Assembly: GCA_003612285.1 (NCBI GenBank)
Contig: RAYE01000012.1
Location: 41,061 to 105,060 of the forward strand
DNA length: 64,000 bases
Origin: a bacterium D16-51
GTDB taxonomy: Bacteria; Bacillota; Clostridia; Lachnospirales; Lachnospiraceae
Direction of reading: 5' to 3'
Within the stretch, counting starts at the first letter, position 1. Each line of letters starts with the position of its first letter. The notes under the pieces are model-generated. The model had not been told where the DNA came from, made no database searches, and saw only the letters and a program-made list of their open reading frames with translations. The position numbers and the translations under genes were made by a program. Shown here piece by piece: positions 1-8,278 of the stretch.

Positions 1-130
1 ACGATTGTACAATAATTTCCTCTCCAGCTTTTTCGTCCACCTCCTTTGCCGCTGCATAATTTCCTGGCAATAACATAGCAGTTCCCATTGCTGCCATTGT
101 CAGATAAAATATCATTTTTCGGTTTCTCAT
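1..130 (-). CDS. N-terminus of an exported protein, cut by the window edge
   Basis: The reading frame opens with ATG at 130 on the minus strand and runs off the window, giving 43 codons. The start is supported by an AGGAGGG ribosome site about 9 bases upstream. Residues 1-6 are basic (MRNRKM), followed by a hydrophobic stretch and an AAA-type end near residues 21-24, which looks like a cleavable signal peptide. The visible mature part is charged. It lies just downstream of the DUF4367 anti-sigma gene in the same direction, so it may be part of that sigma regulon. The function cannot be told from this fragment. Confidence 0.6.
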   Translation of the reverse strand, partial: MRNRKMIFYLTMAAMGTAMLLPGNYAAAKEVDEKAGEEIIVQS

Positions 131-133
131 AAT

Positions 134-178
134 AAAAACCCTCCTTTCATTAACTATAACGAATGAAAAGAGGGTTTT
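134..178 (-). terminator. Strong stem-loop that also contains the downstream ribosome site
   Basis: AAAACCCTC...TTCATT pairs with AATGAA..GAGGGTTTT across a 10-base loop. On the minus strand it follows the DUF4367 gene and ends in a short T-rich stretch, so it can act as a terminator. The 3' arm contains the AGGAGGG (139-145) that serves the gene starting at 130, so the same helix could hide that ribosome site. Confidence 0.6.
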
Positions 179-199
179 GTTACACATTTAATAATATTT

Positions 200-907
200 T
201 TATTTTTCTTCATACAAACTTTCCGCCATATATAACACTTCCTTTACTTCTACTCCTGTAAAAGTAACCATATTTTCAAAAACATCATCATTCCACATCA
301 ATATAATTGTACCATCTTCCTTATAACAAAGCTTTGCCTCAAATGCCGCCACTGACACCCTATCTACTTTAACAAATTCATTATCGCGAAGTTCTATATT
401 ATCTTCATTAATTTCTATCGAGCTGAAAAGTATCATTCCCTTTTCATTTTCTGTTTTCCAAGTCGTATCATATACCTTAAACAAATTTGTATTAATATCC
501 TTATATGCCAATTCAAACCCTTCCGGCACATATGTCGGTATCATATGTTTCCTGATAACCCCTTTTTCCTCTGCCCCATCTTTCTTCTGGAACTGTACTT
601 TATCCATATCCCCCTGGTTTACAATAAATTCCTTCCAGGGATTCATGCCAAAATATTTTGCGCTGATATGGGAAGCTCCCGCTAGGATAATACCGCAGAC
701 AAACAGGATAGAAGCTGCCTTGGCAATTTTCCCTCCCAGCGCTGCATGGCGGCCATACCGTTTCTGGTTTTTTATCAGGCGCTGCATCTTCTTTTCAAAA
801 GCAGGGGAAAAGATATGTTCTGGCTGATTGTCATATTTTTTACAATACGCATCTAACTGAACGTCAGAATATTCTTCCAAAACCCTCCTCATTTCACTAT
901 CATCCAT
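200..907 (-). CDS. DUF4367-type membrane-anchored anti-sigma-like protein
   Basis: The 235-residue protein has a charged N-terminal cytoplasmic part (about 1-58), one membrane segment (about 59-80, ending AGASHISAKYFG) and an extracellular domain with the MIPTYVPEGFEL motif near residue 122 that is typical of DUF4367 proteins. Members commonly sit next to ECF sigma genes and probably sense cell-envelope state. The ATG directly follows the TAG of the preceding sigma frame, so translation was probably coupled. That sigma gene carries an in-frame stop (see 908-1453), so this protein may have lost its partner. The anti-sigma role is inferred from context and topology. Confidence 0.75.
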   Translation of the reverse strand: MDDSEMRRVLEEYSDVQLDAYCKKYDNQPEHIFSPAFEKKMQRLIKNQKRYGRHAALGGKIAKAASILFVCGIILAGASHISAKYFGMNPWKEFIVNQGDMDKVQFQKKDGAEEKGVIRKHMIPTYVPEGFELAYKDINTNLFKVYDTTWKTENEKGMILFSSIEINEDNIELRDNEFVKVDRVSVAAFEAKLCYKEDGTIILMWNDDVFENMVTFTGVEVKEVLYMAESLYEEK

Positions 908-1453
908 CTAATCTCCCCGATTCTGCCCATCTTTCAGAAACTTCCAGGCTGCAAGCTTTTTTTCTAATTCCTTCTTTGCGCGGCTCAGGGTTACCCTGAC
1001 TGTTCCTTCCCTTTTCTTTAAAAAGGCGGCAATCTCACGGTTGCTGAACCCATGCACATATTTTAACTGCAAAATATGTGCTTACTCTGGCTTCAGCCCT
1101 TTTATTGCCTCAAACACTCTATCCTGCACCGCGTCTTCCGTACAGGCCTCTTCCTCTAACTGTTCTTCTTCGAACAGAACCAACTCTTTTCCTGTCCACT
1201 TACGGTAAATATCTATTGCGGCACTTTTCGTAGTGAGAATGATATACTTCTTTGTTGTACTGCAGTCTATTTCACCTATTTTAGAAATATTTTTTACCAG
1301 ACGGCAGAACGCCTCCTGCACCGCATCTTCTGCCAGGCCCGCGTCACCCAGAATATCCTTTGCTATCCAATACATTAAATTTCTGTAAGAATAATATATT
1401 GCTTCAAATTTACTTTTATCCTCTGGGCTTTCAAGCACCATCAAAAACAGCAT
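908..1453 (-). pseudogene. ECF-type RNA polymerase sigma factor interrupted by one in-frame TAA
   Basis: One continuous frame of 182 codons reads as an ECF sigma factor. Region 2 is visible (YYSYRNLMYWIAKDI, then DAVQEAFCRLVKNI). After KGLKPE a TAA stands at 1084-1082, and the frame continues with AHILQLKYVHGFSNREIAAF, a normal region 4 helix-turn-helix, to a TAG at 910-908 touching the anti-sigma start. The family usually has Tyr or Glu where the stop is, so a single-base TAT/TAC to TAA change fits. The first ATG has a GAGGGAGTGGC ribosome site. The truncated 123-residue product would lack the -35 binding domain and is probably not functional unless the stop is read through or is a sequencing error. 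Confidence 0.75.
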
Positions 1454-1510
1454 GCCACTCCCTCATTTCCCCTATTTTTTCTTCTGTCCCTATAAAACCG
1501 TTTTAACCCC

Positions 1511-2968
1511 TTATTTTATCCTGATACGGTATACAACAGGCTTGTCGCTCTTTACAAATGGTGCATGGATTATCATTTTATCTGCTTCCCTTGTATATTC
1601 CGTCTTTTCTTCATAGCCAAGTACACTAAACTCTGTAATAATCGCATGGAAATCCTTGCTATCCTCACCCATGCAGTTTACTACGATATCTTCCCCCTCC
1701 TGTTTCATTGGAATAACGTAAATGCAGTCCCCTTTACAGGTAAAACGGATATCGGTAGAATCAAAATCTTTACGCCCCTCCTCTGAGAACATGCCTTCCA
1801 CAACTTCTGTGCTTCCTTCCGCCTGTACGCGCCAAGGATGGGTATCATAGATTGCTTCACCATTCACATCCATCCATCCGCCGATTTCTTCCAAAAGCTT
1901 TACTTCTTCTTCACAAATCGTCCCGTCTGCCTTTGGCCCGACATTCAAAAGAAGGCATCCGTTTTTACTGACAATATCTACCAAATCCTGCAAAATATCT
2001 TTGGATGTCTTAAAACGGTTCTGCTCTGTATAGCACCAGGAATTAAATGCCATAGAAGTATCTGCCTGCCAGCAGAATGGCTTTGCATTGGAAAAATGCC
2101 CCCGTTCCATATCAAAAATACCCGTCCCAAGCATCATTGCATCATGCTTATAGGAAATTGCAACTTCTTTCCCCCACTCAAGCCCGCGGTTATAATAATA
2201 TGCCGCAAATTTTTTCAGGTATGGCTTTACGGAATCATGCTGAATCCACCAGTCAAAGTAAACCATGGACGGCTGGTATTTCTCCACCAGTTCAACATTG
2301 CGCGCCAGCCAGTCCTCCAAAAAATCCTGTGGAGGGTCCGGACTGAATAAATCCTGGTTGTCCGGCTCCGGCATAGATGGATAATAAAAATCCCCAAGCT
2401 TTAAAGGCTCCTTTACGTCACTGTCAAACTCTTTGCCATGCCCAAAGAAAAAGGCATGCTCCACCCTATGGTTTGACTCGCAGAACACAAGTCCCTCCTC
2501 CTGGATTGCTTCTTTTAACTCCCCAAGCACATCCCGTTTCATGGCCATATTTTTTACATTCCATTCACTGATTTCAGAATCATACATCTGGAATCCATCA
2601 TGATGCTCTGCAACCGGCATGACATAACGCGCACCTGCTTTTTTAAATAACTTTACCCACTCCTTTGGATTAAACCTTGGCGCAGTAAACATCGGGATAA
2701 AATCTTTGTAGCCAAATTCTGTATGTTCCCCAAAAGTCTTACGGTGGTGTTCCCATTCCTCCATGCTTTGTATATACATATTCCTGGAATACCACTCATT
2801 CCGAAATGCCGGGACACTAAAAAGCCCCCAGTGGATAAAAATACCAAACTTGGCATTCCGAAACCATTTTGGCGCCTCATAATCCGCAAATGTCAGCCAA
2901 TCTGGCTTATAAGGGCCTTTTTCAATTACTTCCTCTGCAATTTTTAAATACTTCTCCTGTACTGTCAT
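1511..2968 (-). CDS. Alpha-L-fucosidase, glycoside hydrolase family 29
   Basis: This 485-residue protein hydrolyses terminal alpha-L-fucosyl bonds, probably from host or dietary glycans. GH29 marks include KWFRNAKFGIFIHWGLFSVP near residue 34, AEHHDGFQMYDSE near 122 and PSMVYFDWW near 234, whose Asp is the expected nucleophile. There is a C-terminal beta-sandwich of about 100 residues. No signal peptide is seen, so it is probably cytoplasmic and acts on imported oligosaccharides. No transporter or sugar regulator is adjacent. The ribosome site before the ATG is weak. Confidence 0.9.
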   Translation of the reverse strand: MTVQEKYLKIAEEVIEKGPYKPDWLTFADYEAPKWFRNAKFGIFIHWGLFSVPAFRNEWYSRNMYIQSMEEWEHHRKTFGEHTEFGYKDFIPMFTAPRFNPKEWVKLFKKAGARYVMPVAEHHDGFQMYDSEISEWNVKNMAMKRDVLGELKEAIQEEGLVFCESNHRVEHAFFFGHGKEFDSDVKEPLKLGDFYYPSMPEPDNQDLFSPDPPQDFLEDWLARNVELVEKYQPSMVYFDWWIQHDSVKPYLKKFAAYYYNRGLEWGKEVAISYKHDAMMLGTGIFDMERGHFSNAKPFCWQADTSMAFNSWCYTEQNRFKTSKDILQDLVDIVSKNGCLLLNVGPKADGTICEEEVKLLEEIGGWMDVNGEAIYDTHPWRVQAEGSTEVVEGMFSEEGRKDFDSTDIRFTCKGDCIYVIPMKQEGEDIVVNCMGEDSKDFHAIITEFSVLGYEEKTEYTREADKMIIHAPFVKSDKPVVYRIRIK

Positions 2969-3049
2969 CTTTTCTCATACCACCCGCCGGGAGCGTCTTT
3001 TTAATCCATTTCTGACTTCCCGCCAGCAGGCAGTTTCCTCCTTCCATTT

Positions 3050-4288
3050 TTAATTTATATTCTGAACTCGTATAATGTCCATTACCTCCGGCGCTTTACT
3101 GAAAAGTACCTTTATTTTCTGCTGTGGATGCGGGCAGCTTTCTATCTCCTGACCTTTATCATCTAACATTTTTTCGACGGTAACAAGAAGGTTATCCCCG
3201 CCTGGCTTCATAATTTCTACCGTATCGCCTACACAAAACTTATTCTTCTGCTCTAAAGCTGCATAACCATCCCCGTCCACTTCCTGTATTATCCCAAGAT
3301 AAACATAACCTTTCACATAAGTATTGTTATCATAAATCTGTGATTCATGTGTTGTCGGTCCATAGTAAAACCCTGTTGTATACTGGCGGTAAGTACATTT
3401 AGAAATCTCCTGCATATAGTAATCTTTCCTAGACTCATAAAGTTCTGGCGAAGCAAAATAATCATCAATCGCCTGGCGGTATGTCCTTGCCACATCTGCC
3501 ACATAAAGAGCCGTTTTCATACGCCCCTCGATTTTAAAACTGTCTATGCCTGCATTCACCAAATCAGGGATATGCTCGATCATACATAAATCCTTGGAAT
3601 TAAAAATATATGTCCCACGTTCATTTTCTTCAATTGGAAGATATTCCCCTGGCCGGTTTTCTTCCACAATATAATATTTCCAGCGGCATGGGTGGGTGCA
3701 GGCGCCAAGGTTTGCATCCCTTCCTGTAAAATAATTGCTTAAAAGACACCGCCCCGAATAAGAAATGCACATTGCCCCATGTACAAAACTTTCAATCTCC
3801 AAATCGTCCGGTATATTTCTCCTTATCTCCCCTATTTCTTCTATAGACAGCTCCCGTGCCGAAACAACCCTTTTTACACCAAGCTTATGCCAAAACTGAT
3901 AGGTCGCATAATTTACATTATTACTTTGCGTACTGATATGGACTTCTATTTCCGGGCAAACTTCCTGTGCAATGGAAAATACGCCTGGGTCTGAAATGAT
4001 AAGCGCATCCGGTCCTATTTCCTTTAATTCCCAAAAATATTTCCTGACGCCCTCTAAATCTCTGTTATGGGCCGTAATGTTTGCTGTTACAAATACACGC
4101 TTCCCATATTTGTTGGCAAATGCAATTCCCTCTTTCATATCTTCACTGGAAAAATTTTTTGCCTTGGCACGCAGCCCATATAAATCACCGCCAATATAGA
4201 CAGCATCCGCACCATACAATACCGCAACCTTTAAAACTTCCAGGCTTCCCGCAGGCACAAGCAACTCTGGCTTTCCATTTTCTAACAT
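3050..4288 (-). CDS. trhP: U32 family protein TrhP, tRNA wobble uridine hydroxylation
   Basis: The 412-residue protein matches the U32 'peptidase' family members that hydroxylate U34 of tRNA to ho5U with prephenate-dependent chemistry. Motifs are LLVPAGSLEVLKVAV at the N-terminus, STQSNNVNYAT, and the cysteine-containing block VHGAMCISYSGRCLLSNYFT with ACTHPCRWKYY that ligates an Fe-S cluster. It follows trmR directly, and its AAAGGAAAGGAATTG ribosome site lies inside the trmR 3' end. B. subtilis has two such genes (yrrN, yrrO) after yrrM. Here only one is seen, of YrrO-like length. A protease role, as older names suggest, is unlikely. Confidence 0.85.
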   Translation of the reverse strand: MLENGKPELLVPAGSLEVLKVAVLYGADAVYIGGDLYGLRAKAKNFSSEDMKEGIAFANKYGKRVFVTANITAHNRDLEGVRKYFWELKEIGPDALIISDPGVFSIAQEVCPEIEVHISTQSNNVNYATYQFWHKLGVKRVVSARELSIEEIGEIRRNIPDDLEIESFVHGAMCISYSGRCLLSNYFTGRDANLGACTHPCRWKYYIVEENRPGEYLPIEENERGTYIFNSKDLCMIEHIPDLVNAGIDSFKIEGRMKTALYVADVARTYRQAIDDYFASPELYESRKDYYMQEISKCTYRQYTTGFYYGPTTHESQIYDNNTYVKGYVYLGIIQEVDGDGYAALEQKNKFCVGDTVEIMKPGGDNLLVTVEKMLDDKGQEIESCPHPQQKIKVLFSKAPEVMDIIRVQNIN

Positions 4289-4291
4289 AAA

Positions 4292-4951
4292 TCAATTCCT
4301 TTCCTTTTTCAATACAGACAGTGATACGCCATCCCCTACCGGCAAAATCACAGTATCCAGATTTTCGGAATGTGTCAGCCGATAAAGGTATTCCCGCATC
4401 CTTCCATGAATCGTGCGGTCTCTTCTTGTAACGGCATAACGTGACTGGATAACATCGCCATCCTGCAAGACATTGTCTGTAACAAGCATTCCGCCTTCCG
4501 GCAGCAGCCCCAGAACAAATGGCAGGAAGTTCAAGTATTGCCCTTTTGCTGCATCCATAAAAATAAAATCATATTTTTTCCTTTTATCTGATAACTCCTG
4601 CAATATATCGGCGGCATCTCCCTCATAAAGATGTATCCTATCCGTTTTCCCATATTTCTTAAAGTTCCTTTTTGCCTCCTTTAAACGTACAGGAACCTTT
4701 TCAATGGTATCAATCTCTGCTTCCCCGGCAGCCTCGCTCATCAGCATACCAGAAAAACCGATGGCAGTACCAATTTCAAGGATTGCCTTCGGTTTTCTGA
4801 CCTGGAGAAGAAAAACTAGCAGGGACTGCATAGAACGCCTGATTACAGGAACTCCGCCTGCCAGTGCTTCTTTCTCTACTTCTTTTAAATATTCCGGAAT
4901 CTGCCAGCTTAATGAATCAATATATGTCGTAAGCCTTTCATCAACTATCAT
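4292..4951 (-). CDS. trmR: tRNA 5-hydroxyuridine methyltransferase TrmR
   Basis: This SAM-dependent O-methyltransferase of about 219 residues belongs to the family that converts ho5U34 to mo5U34. The Rossmann glycine motif ILEIGTAIGFSGMLM and the DFIFMDAAKGQY metal/substrate motif are clear, with LVTDNVLQDGDV after them. I chose the ATG at 4951 (MIVDERLTTYIDSL) because GGAG lies 4 bases upstream; the frame stays open to 5008. It lies between mltG-like and trhP, the same order as yrrL-yrrM-yrrN/O in B. subtilis, so it should act on the product of the next gene. Confidence 0.85.
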   Translation of the reverse strand: MIVDERLTTYIDSLSWQIPEYLKEVEKEALAGGVPVIRRSMQSLLVFLLQVRKPKAILEIGTAIGFSGMLMSEAAGEAEIDTIEKVPVRLKEAKRNFKKYGKTDRIHLYEGDAADILQELSDKRKKYDFIFMDAAKGQYLNFLPFVLGLLPEGGMLVTDNVLQDGDVIQSRYAVTRRDRTIHGRMREYLYRLTHSENLDTVILPVGDGVSLSVLKKERN

Positions 4952-5011
4952 AACTCCACTCTTTCTGCCACACCGCATAAAACGGAAATCCAGGCAAAGC
5001 ACATACAAATC

Positions 5012-5404
5012 TTATTCATCCACTGCCAGCCTGTCAATTATCTCCTCATAATCCATAGCGGTGTTCAGCAAATAAGAACCTGGGTATAACTTTGTCCTTT
5101 CCCGTTCCATCATCAATGTCCTTGTATAAAAACTATACGGATTTACAATCAGCCCTTCTTTTGAAAGGCGTTTCGCAACCTGGAACATTGTATCGTCTTC
5201 TTCTACCAGAAAATCAATATCCCTTCCCGGCGCTTCATCTTTTGAAACAGAACCAAACACCTCATAGCAAAACTGGTATGTTACCTTGCAGCCGCCAGCA
5301 ATAGCAGACAAAATAAGCAATACCAAAAGCATCTCTATCACAAGCAAAACCGCATGGTATAATAGATGAAATACTACATTGATTTCCTCACTCCGCTCCT
5401 GCAT
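5012..5404 (-). CDS. Short MltG/YceG-like membrane protein without the catalytic domain
   Basis: The protein has 130 residues: a membrane segment at about 12-38 and a LysM-like domain (MFQVAKRLSKEGLIVNPYSF, then LYPGSYLLNTAMDYEEII). MltG proteins are usually about 340 residues or more, with a lytic transglycosylase domain after this part. That domain is absent, and the frame ends with a normal stop. The position between ylbF and trmR is where yrrL (mltG) stands in B. subtilis. Its ATG follows the ylbF TAG without a gap, suggesting coupling. It may bind glycan or a partner; enzymatic activity is not expected. Confidence 0.7.
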   Translation of the reverse strand: MQERSEEINVVFHLLYHAVLLVIEMLLVLLILSAIAGGCKVTYQFCYEVFGSVSKDEAPGRDIDFLVEEDDTMFQVAKRLSKEGLIVNPYSFYTRTLMMERERTKLYPGSYLLNTAMDYEEIIDRLAVDE

Positions 5405-5746
5405 CTATTCCTCCAAAAATTCGGTTTCAATCTGCGCACTCTCCAAAAATCTCTCCTGAAGCCTCCGTATCATATGGCAATATTGATGTTCTGCCGCCAA
5501 AAACTCACTGGAAAGCCCATTACTTTGTAAATCCCTAAACTCCTTCTGCAGTTCATTATTTGCATGGACAGCACGCGTATTGTCGCTCATCTGCAAGACA
5601 ATGCTCCTTCGGCGAAATTCCCCCACACGGCGGTACAAATCCGGCTGCGCCTTTAACCGTTCCAGCAGGTTTTTATATTGATTGTATTCCTTTGTCTCTG
5701 GAAGCCTCTTAACTACCTCTTCCATTAAAAGCTCTACTTCATTCAC
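5405..5746 (-). CDS. YlbF/YmcA family protein
   Basis: This 113-residue all-helical protein has the family pattern: EVVKRLPETKEYNQYKNLLE, PDLYRRVGEFRRR and a C-terminal helix with CHMIRRLQERF. In B. subtilis YlbF works with YmcA and YaaT in a complex that steers RNase Y. This paralogue sits just downstream of the RNase J gene, which fits a role near RNA decay, but that link is inference. The stop codon abuts the next ATG. A GGGGGGATTCC-type ribosome site precedes the start. Confidence 0.7.
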   Translation of the reverse strand: MNEVELLMEEVVKRLPETKEYNQYKNLLERLKAQPDLYRRVGEFRRRSIVLQMSDNTRAVHANNELQKEFRDLQSNGLSSEFLAAEHQYCHMIRRLQERFLESAQIETEFLEE

Positions 5747-5779
5747 GGAATCCCCCCTTTTCCAAATGTCCTTTAAATC

Positions 5780-7729
5780 CTAATCAATCTCCATAATAAT
5801 TGGAAGGATCATTGGATTTCTCTTCATCTTTTTCCAGAGATAATCACTTAAACTGTCTTTAATCTCTGTCTTAATCTTTGTCCAGTCGGAAACATTGTTG
5901 TCCAGGCAGCGTTCCAGCGCAGCATAGACAATGCTTTTTGCCTCATCCATCAGGTATTCTGATTCCCTGACATAGACAAAGCCCCTGGAAACAATATCCG
6001 GTCCGGCCAGAAGCTGGTTTGTATATTTTTCCAGTGTCAGAACAATAATGATCAGACCATTTTCTGATAAATGCTGCCTGTCACGAAGCACAATATTCCC
6101 AACATCGCCAACCCCAAGCCCATCTACCATTATTCCCTGTGCCTGGACTTTCCCTACAAGATGCGCACGCTGCGGGCTAATTTCAAGGACATCGCCAGAA
6201 GAAAGAATAATTGTATTCTCCTTCGGGATTCCCATCTCCTGTGCCAGTTCTGCATGCGCTTTTAAATGTTGGTATTCTCCATGGACTGGTATTGCATATT
6301 GCGGCTTTGTCAACGCATAAATCAGCTTTACTTCTTCCTGGCAGGCATGGCCGGACACATGGGTATCCTGTACAATAACCTTTGCCCCCTTTTCCGAAAG
6401 CTCATTAATCACCTTTGATACCGATTTTTCATTCCCAGGAATTGGGCGGGAACTGAAAATCACCGTATCGCCAGGTTCAATTGACACCTTCCTGTGGATA
6501 TTTGCCGCCATACGGGACAACGCCGCCATCGCCTCCCCCTGGCTTCCTGTTGTTATCAAAACCAATTTTTCCGGCGGATAATTCTTCATCTGTTCCATTT
6601 CAATCAATATATTTTCCGGAACATTTAAATAACCAAGCTCTGTTGCCGTTGTCATGACATTTACCATGCTCCTGCCTTCCACAACGACTTTCCTGCCAAA
6701 CTTCTCAGCAGAATTAATTACCTGCTGCACCCTGTCAACATTTGATGCAAAAGTCGCAACAATAATCCGATGCTTTTCATTTTCAGCAAAAATATTGTCA
6801 AAAGTTTTTCCAACTGTCCTTTCAGACATTGTAAAACCCGGTTTCATAATATTTGTACTGTCCCCCATTAACGCCAGGACGCCTTTTTTCCCAAGTTCCC
6901 CAAAACGCTGCAAGTCAATCGTGTCTCCATTTACCGGCGTAAAATCCACCTTAAAATCCCCTGTATGGACCACAATCCCTACCGGGCTGAAAATTGCCAG
7001 CGCCGCCGCATCCGAAATACTGTGGTTTGTACGGATAAACTCTATCCTAAAACATCCCAGGTTAATTGCCTGCCCATAGCTAACCACTTTTCTCTTTACA
7101 GGATTTGGGAGCACATGCTCTTTCAGTTTATTTTCAATCAGCCCCATTGTAAGCTTTGTCGCATAAACTGGTACATTAACTTCTTTCAGGACATAGGGGA
7201 GGGCGCCAATATGGTCTTCATGGCCATGCGTAATTACAAATGCCTTTACTTTTTCAATATTCTCCTTCAAATATGAGATATCCGGAATAACCAGGTCAAT
7301 TCCTAACATATCGTCTTCCGGAAAAGACAAACCGCAGTCCACAACCACAATGCTGTCATCATATTCAAATGCTGTAATATTCATCCCAATCTGTTCCAGT
7401 CCGCCCAATGGAATGATTTTCAGCCCCTTCCCAAACTCTACCGGCTCACCTTTCTTTGCCTTCTTTTTCGAAGCCGGCTTTTTTACAGGCTCTGTAATCA
7501 CATCTTTTTCCTTTTCCGCTGCTTTTGCTTTCCTTGTAACAGTATGGCGTATTGCTTTTTTGGGCGCGTCTTTCTTATCCCCCAGTTTCTGTTCTGCTGT
7601 ATCCACAGCCTTTGATGAACGCTTTACCGCTTTTTTTGCTTTTGCAATCCCCTCGCTTATTATACCGTCCTGATTCTCTACTTCCTTCTTCACAAATCTA
7701 CCCTGCCTTTCCTTTGCATTTATATTCAC
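5780..7729 (-). CDS. rnj: Ribonuclease J with a basic N-terminal extension
   Basis: Residues from about 98 form a complete RNase J: KIIPLGGLEQIGMN, the metallo-beta-lactamase motif HGHEDHIGALPY, GDFKVDF, the beta-CASP region with TGSQGEAMAAL, and HVSGHACQEEVKLI. It is a dual 5'-3' exo- and endonuclease of mRNA decay and rRNA maturation. The first ~97 residues are a Lys/Ala-rich low-complexity tail that B. subtilis RNase J lacks and that may bind RNA. The start is uncertain: a GTG at 7729 just after the DUF1292 stop has a weak ribosome site, and a second GTG at 7693 follows AGGAAAGGCAGGG. Confidence 0.9.
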   Translation of the reverse strand: MNINAKERQGRFVKKEVENQDGIISEGIAKAKKAVKRSSKAVDTAEQKLGDKKDAPKKAIRHTVTRKAKAAEKEKDVITEPVKKPASKKKAKKGEPVEFGKGLKIIPLGGLEQIGMNITAFEYDDSIVVVDCGLSFPEDDMLGIDLVIPDISYLKENIEKVKAFVITHGHEDHIGALPYVLKEVNVPVYATKLTMGLIENKLKEHVLPNPVKRKVVSYGQAINLGCFRIEFIRTNHSISDAAALAIFSPVGIVVHTGDFKVDFTPVNGDTIDLQRFGELGKKGVLALMGDSTNIMKPGFTMSERTVGKTFDNIFAENEKHRIIVATFASNVDRVQQVINSAEKFGRKVVVEGRSMVNVMTTATELGYLNVPENILIEMEQMKNYPPEKLVLITTGSQGEAMAALSRMAANIHRKVSIEPGDTVIFSSRPIPGNEKSVSKVINELSEKGAKVIVQDTHVSGHACQEEVKLIYALTKPQYAIPVHGEYQHLKAHAELAQEMGIPKENTIILSSGDVLEISPQRAHLVGKVQAQGIMVDGLGVGDVGNIVLRDRQHLSENGLIIIVLTLEKYTNQLLAGPDIVSRGFVYVRESEYLMDEAKSIVYAALERCLDNNVSDWTKIKTEIKDSLSDYLWKKMKRNPMILPIIMEID

Positions 7730-7732
7730 ATA

Positions 7733-7999
7733 TTATATTTCCAGTTCTACATCCTCTAATAATTCGGCAAATATTTTTGATACTGCTTCTAATTCTGTAT
7801 CTTCCTCAACCATTTCATAGACTGCCTGTCCATCCTGCCCTTCCACTTCGCGCATAATATAGGCATCTGCCTCTTCTTCCCCGCTGTCTGCCACCAAAAG
7901 ATAGGTAATACCGCCAAGCATAGTTTCCTCCACTATATAAAACGGCACTTTTTCCCCATTCTCTGTCTCAAACTCAATACAATCCGATTTTTCTTCCAT
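7733..7999 (-). CDS. DUF1292 family protein (YrzB-like)
   Basis: The protein has about 88 residues. The pattern IEFETENGEKVPFYIVEETML then YLLVADSG and DADAYIM-type strands is typical of DUF1292. I chose the ATG at 7999 (MEEKSDCIEF) because AAGGAGAAGAT precedes it. The position after ruvX and ireB matches yrzB in Bacillota. The molecular function is not known. It ends four bases before the RNase J start, so it probably shares the transcript. Confidence 0.75.
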   Translation of the reverse strand: MEEKSDCIEFETENGEKVPFYIVEETMLGGITYLLVADSGEEEADAYIMREVEGQDGQAVYEMVEEDTELEAVSKIFAELLEDVELEI

Positions 8000-8278
8000 A
8001 TCTTCTCCTTCATTCCCACGCACGCAATAAGCCCAGCACAAACTTCAAGAAACTGAAAGCCCCTTTGCACCTGGCGGCTGCGCGCTGGTCAAATCCCCCG
8101 CAGCCTGCTGCAAGCTACTGATTTTTTGGTACACCAAAAAAAGGTTACCACCCACTATGTGAACAGTAACAAAAAAGCGCACTTCTTGCGTTTTTTCCGC
8201 ACGCACACTTTTATGTAATAAGAAATTGTGCTGTAACATAATGGGTACAAGGGACGCCAACACAAACGATGCCCCTTT
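8000..8278. other. Gene-free spacer with several small inverted repeats
   Basis: No convincing gene is seen. TTTTTTGGTACACCAAAAAA (8121-8140) is a perfect inverted repeat. AAAAAAGCGCA...TTGCGTTTTTT (about 8171-8196) is another. Between them lies a 27-bp stretch resembling a minimal copy of the dispersed element. The spacer separates ruvX from the DUF1292 gene, which are usually adjacent in Bacillota. Confidence 0.5.
8144..8170. mobile_element. Possible 27-bp minimal copy of the GTTAC...GTAAC element
   Basis: The stretch begins GTTACCACCCAC and ends GTGAACAGTAAC, like the ends of the dispersed family. It is flanked by AAAAAAG on both sides (8137-8143 and 8171-8177). The flank is A-rich, so a chance match cannot be excluded. 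Confidence 0.4.

Noticed and set aside
1838..2350. Long open frame on the plus strand opposite the fucosidase gene
   Set aside because: It overlaps a fully supported GH29 gene and shows no ribosome site or family resemblance.
8045..8263. A 72-codon open frame on the minus strand between ruvX and the DUF1292 gene
   Set aside because: It runs through several inverted repeats and a likely minimal element copy, has no convincing ribosome site and resembles no family.
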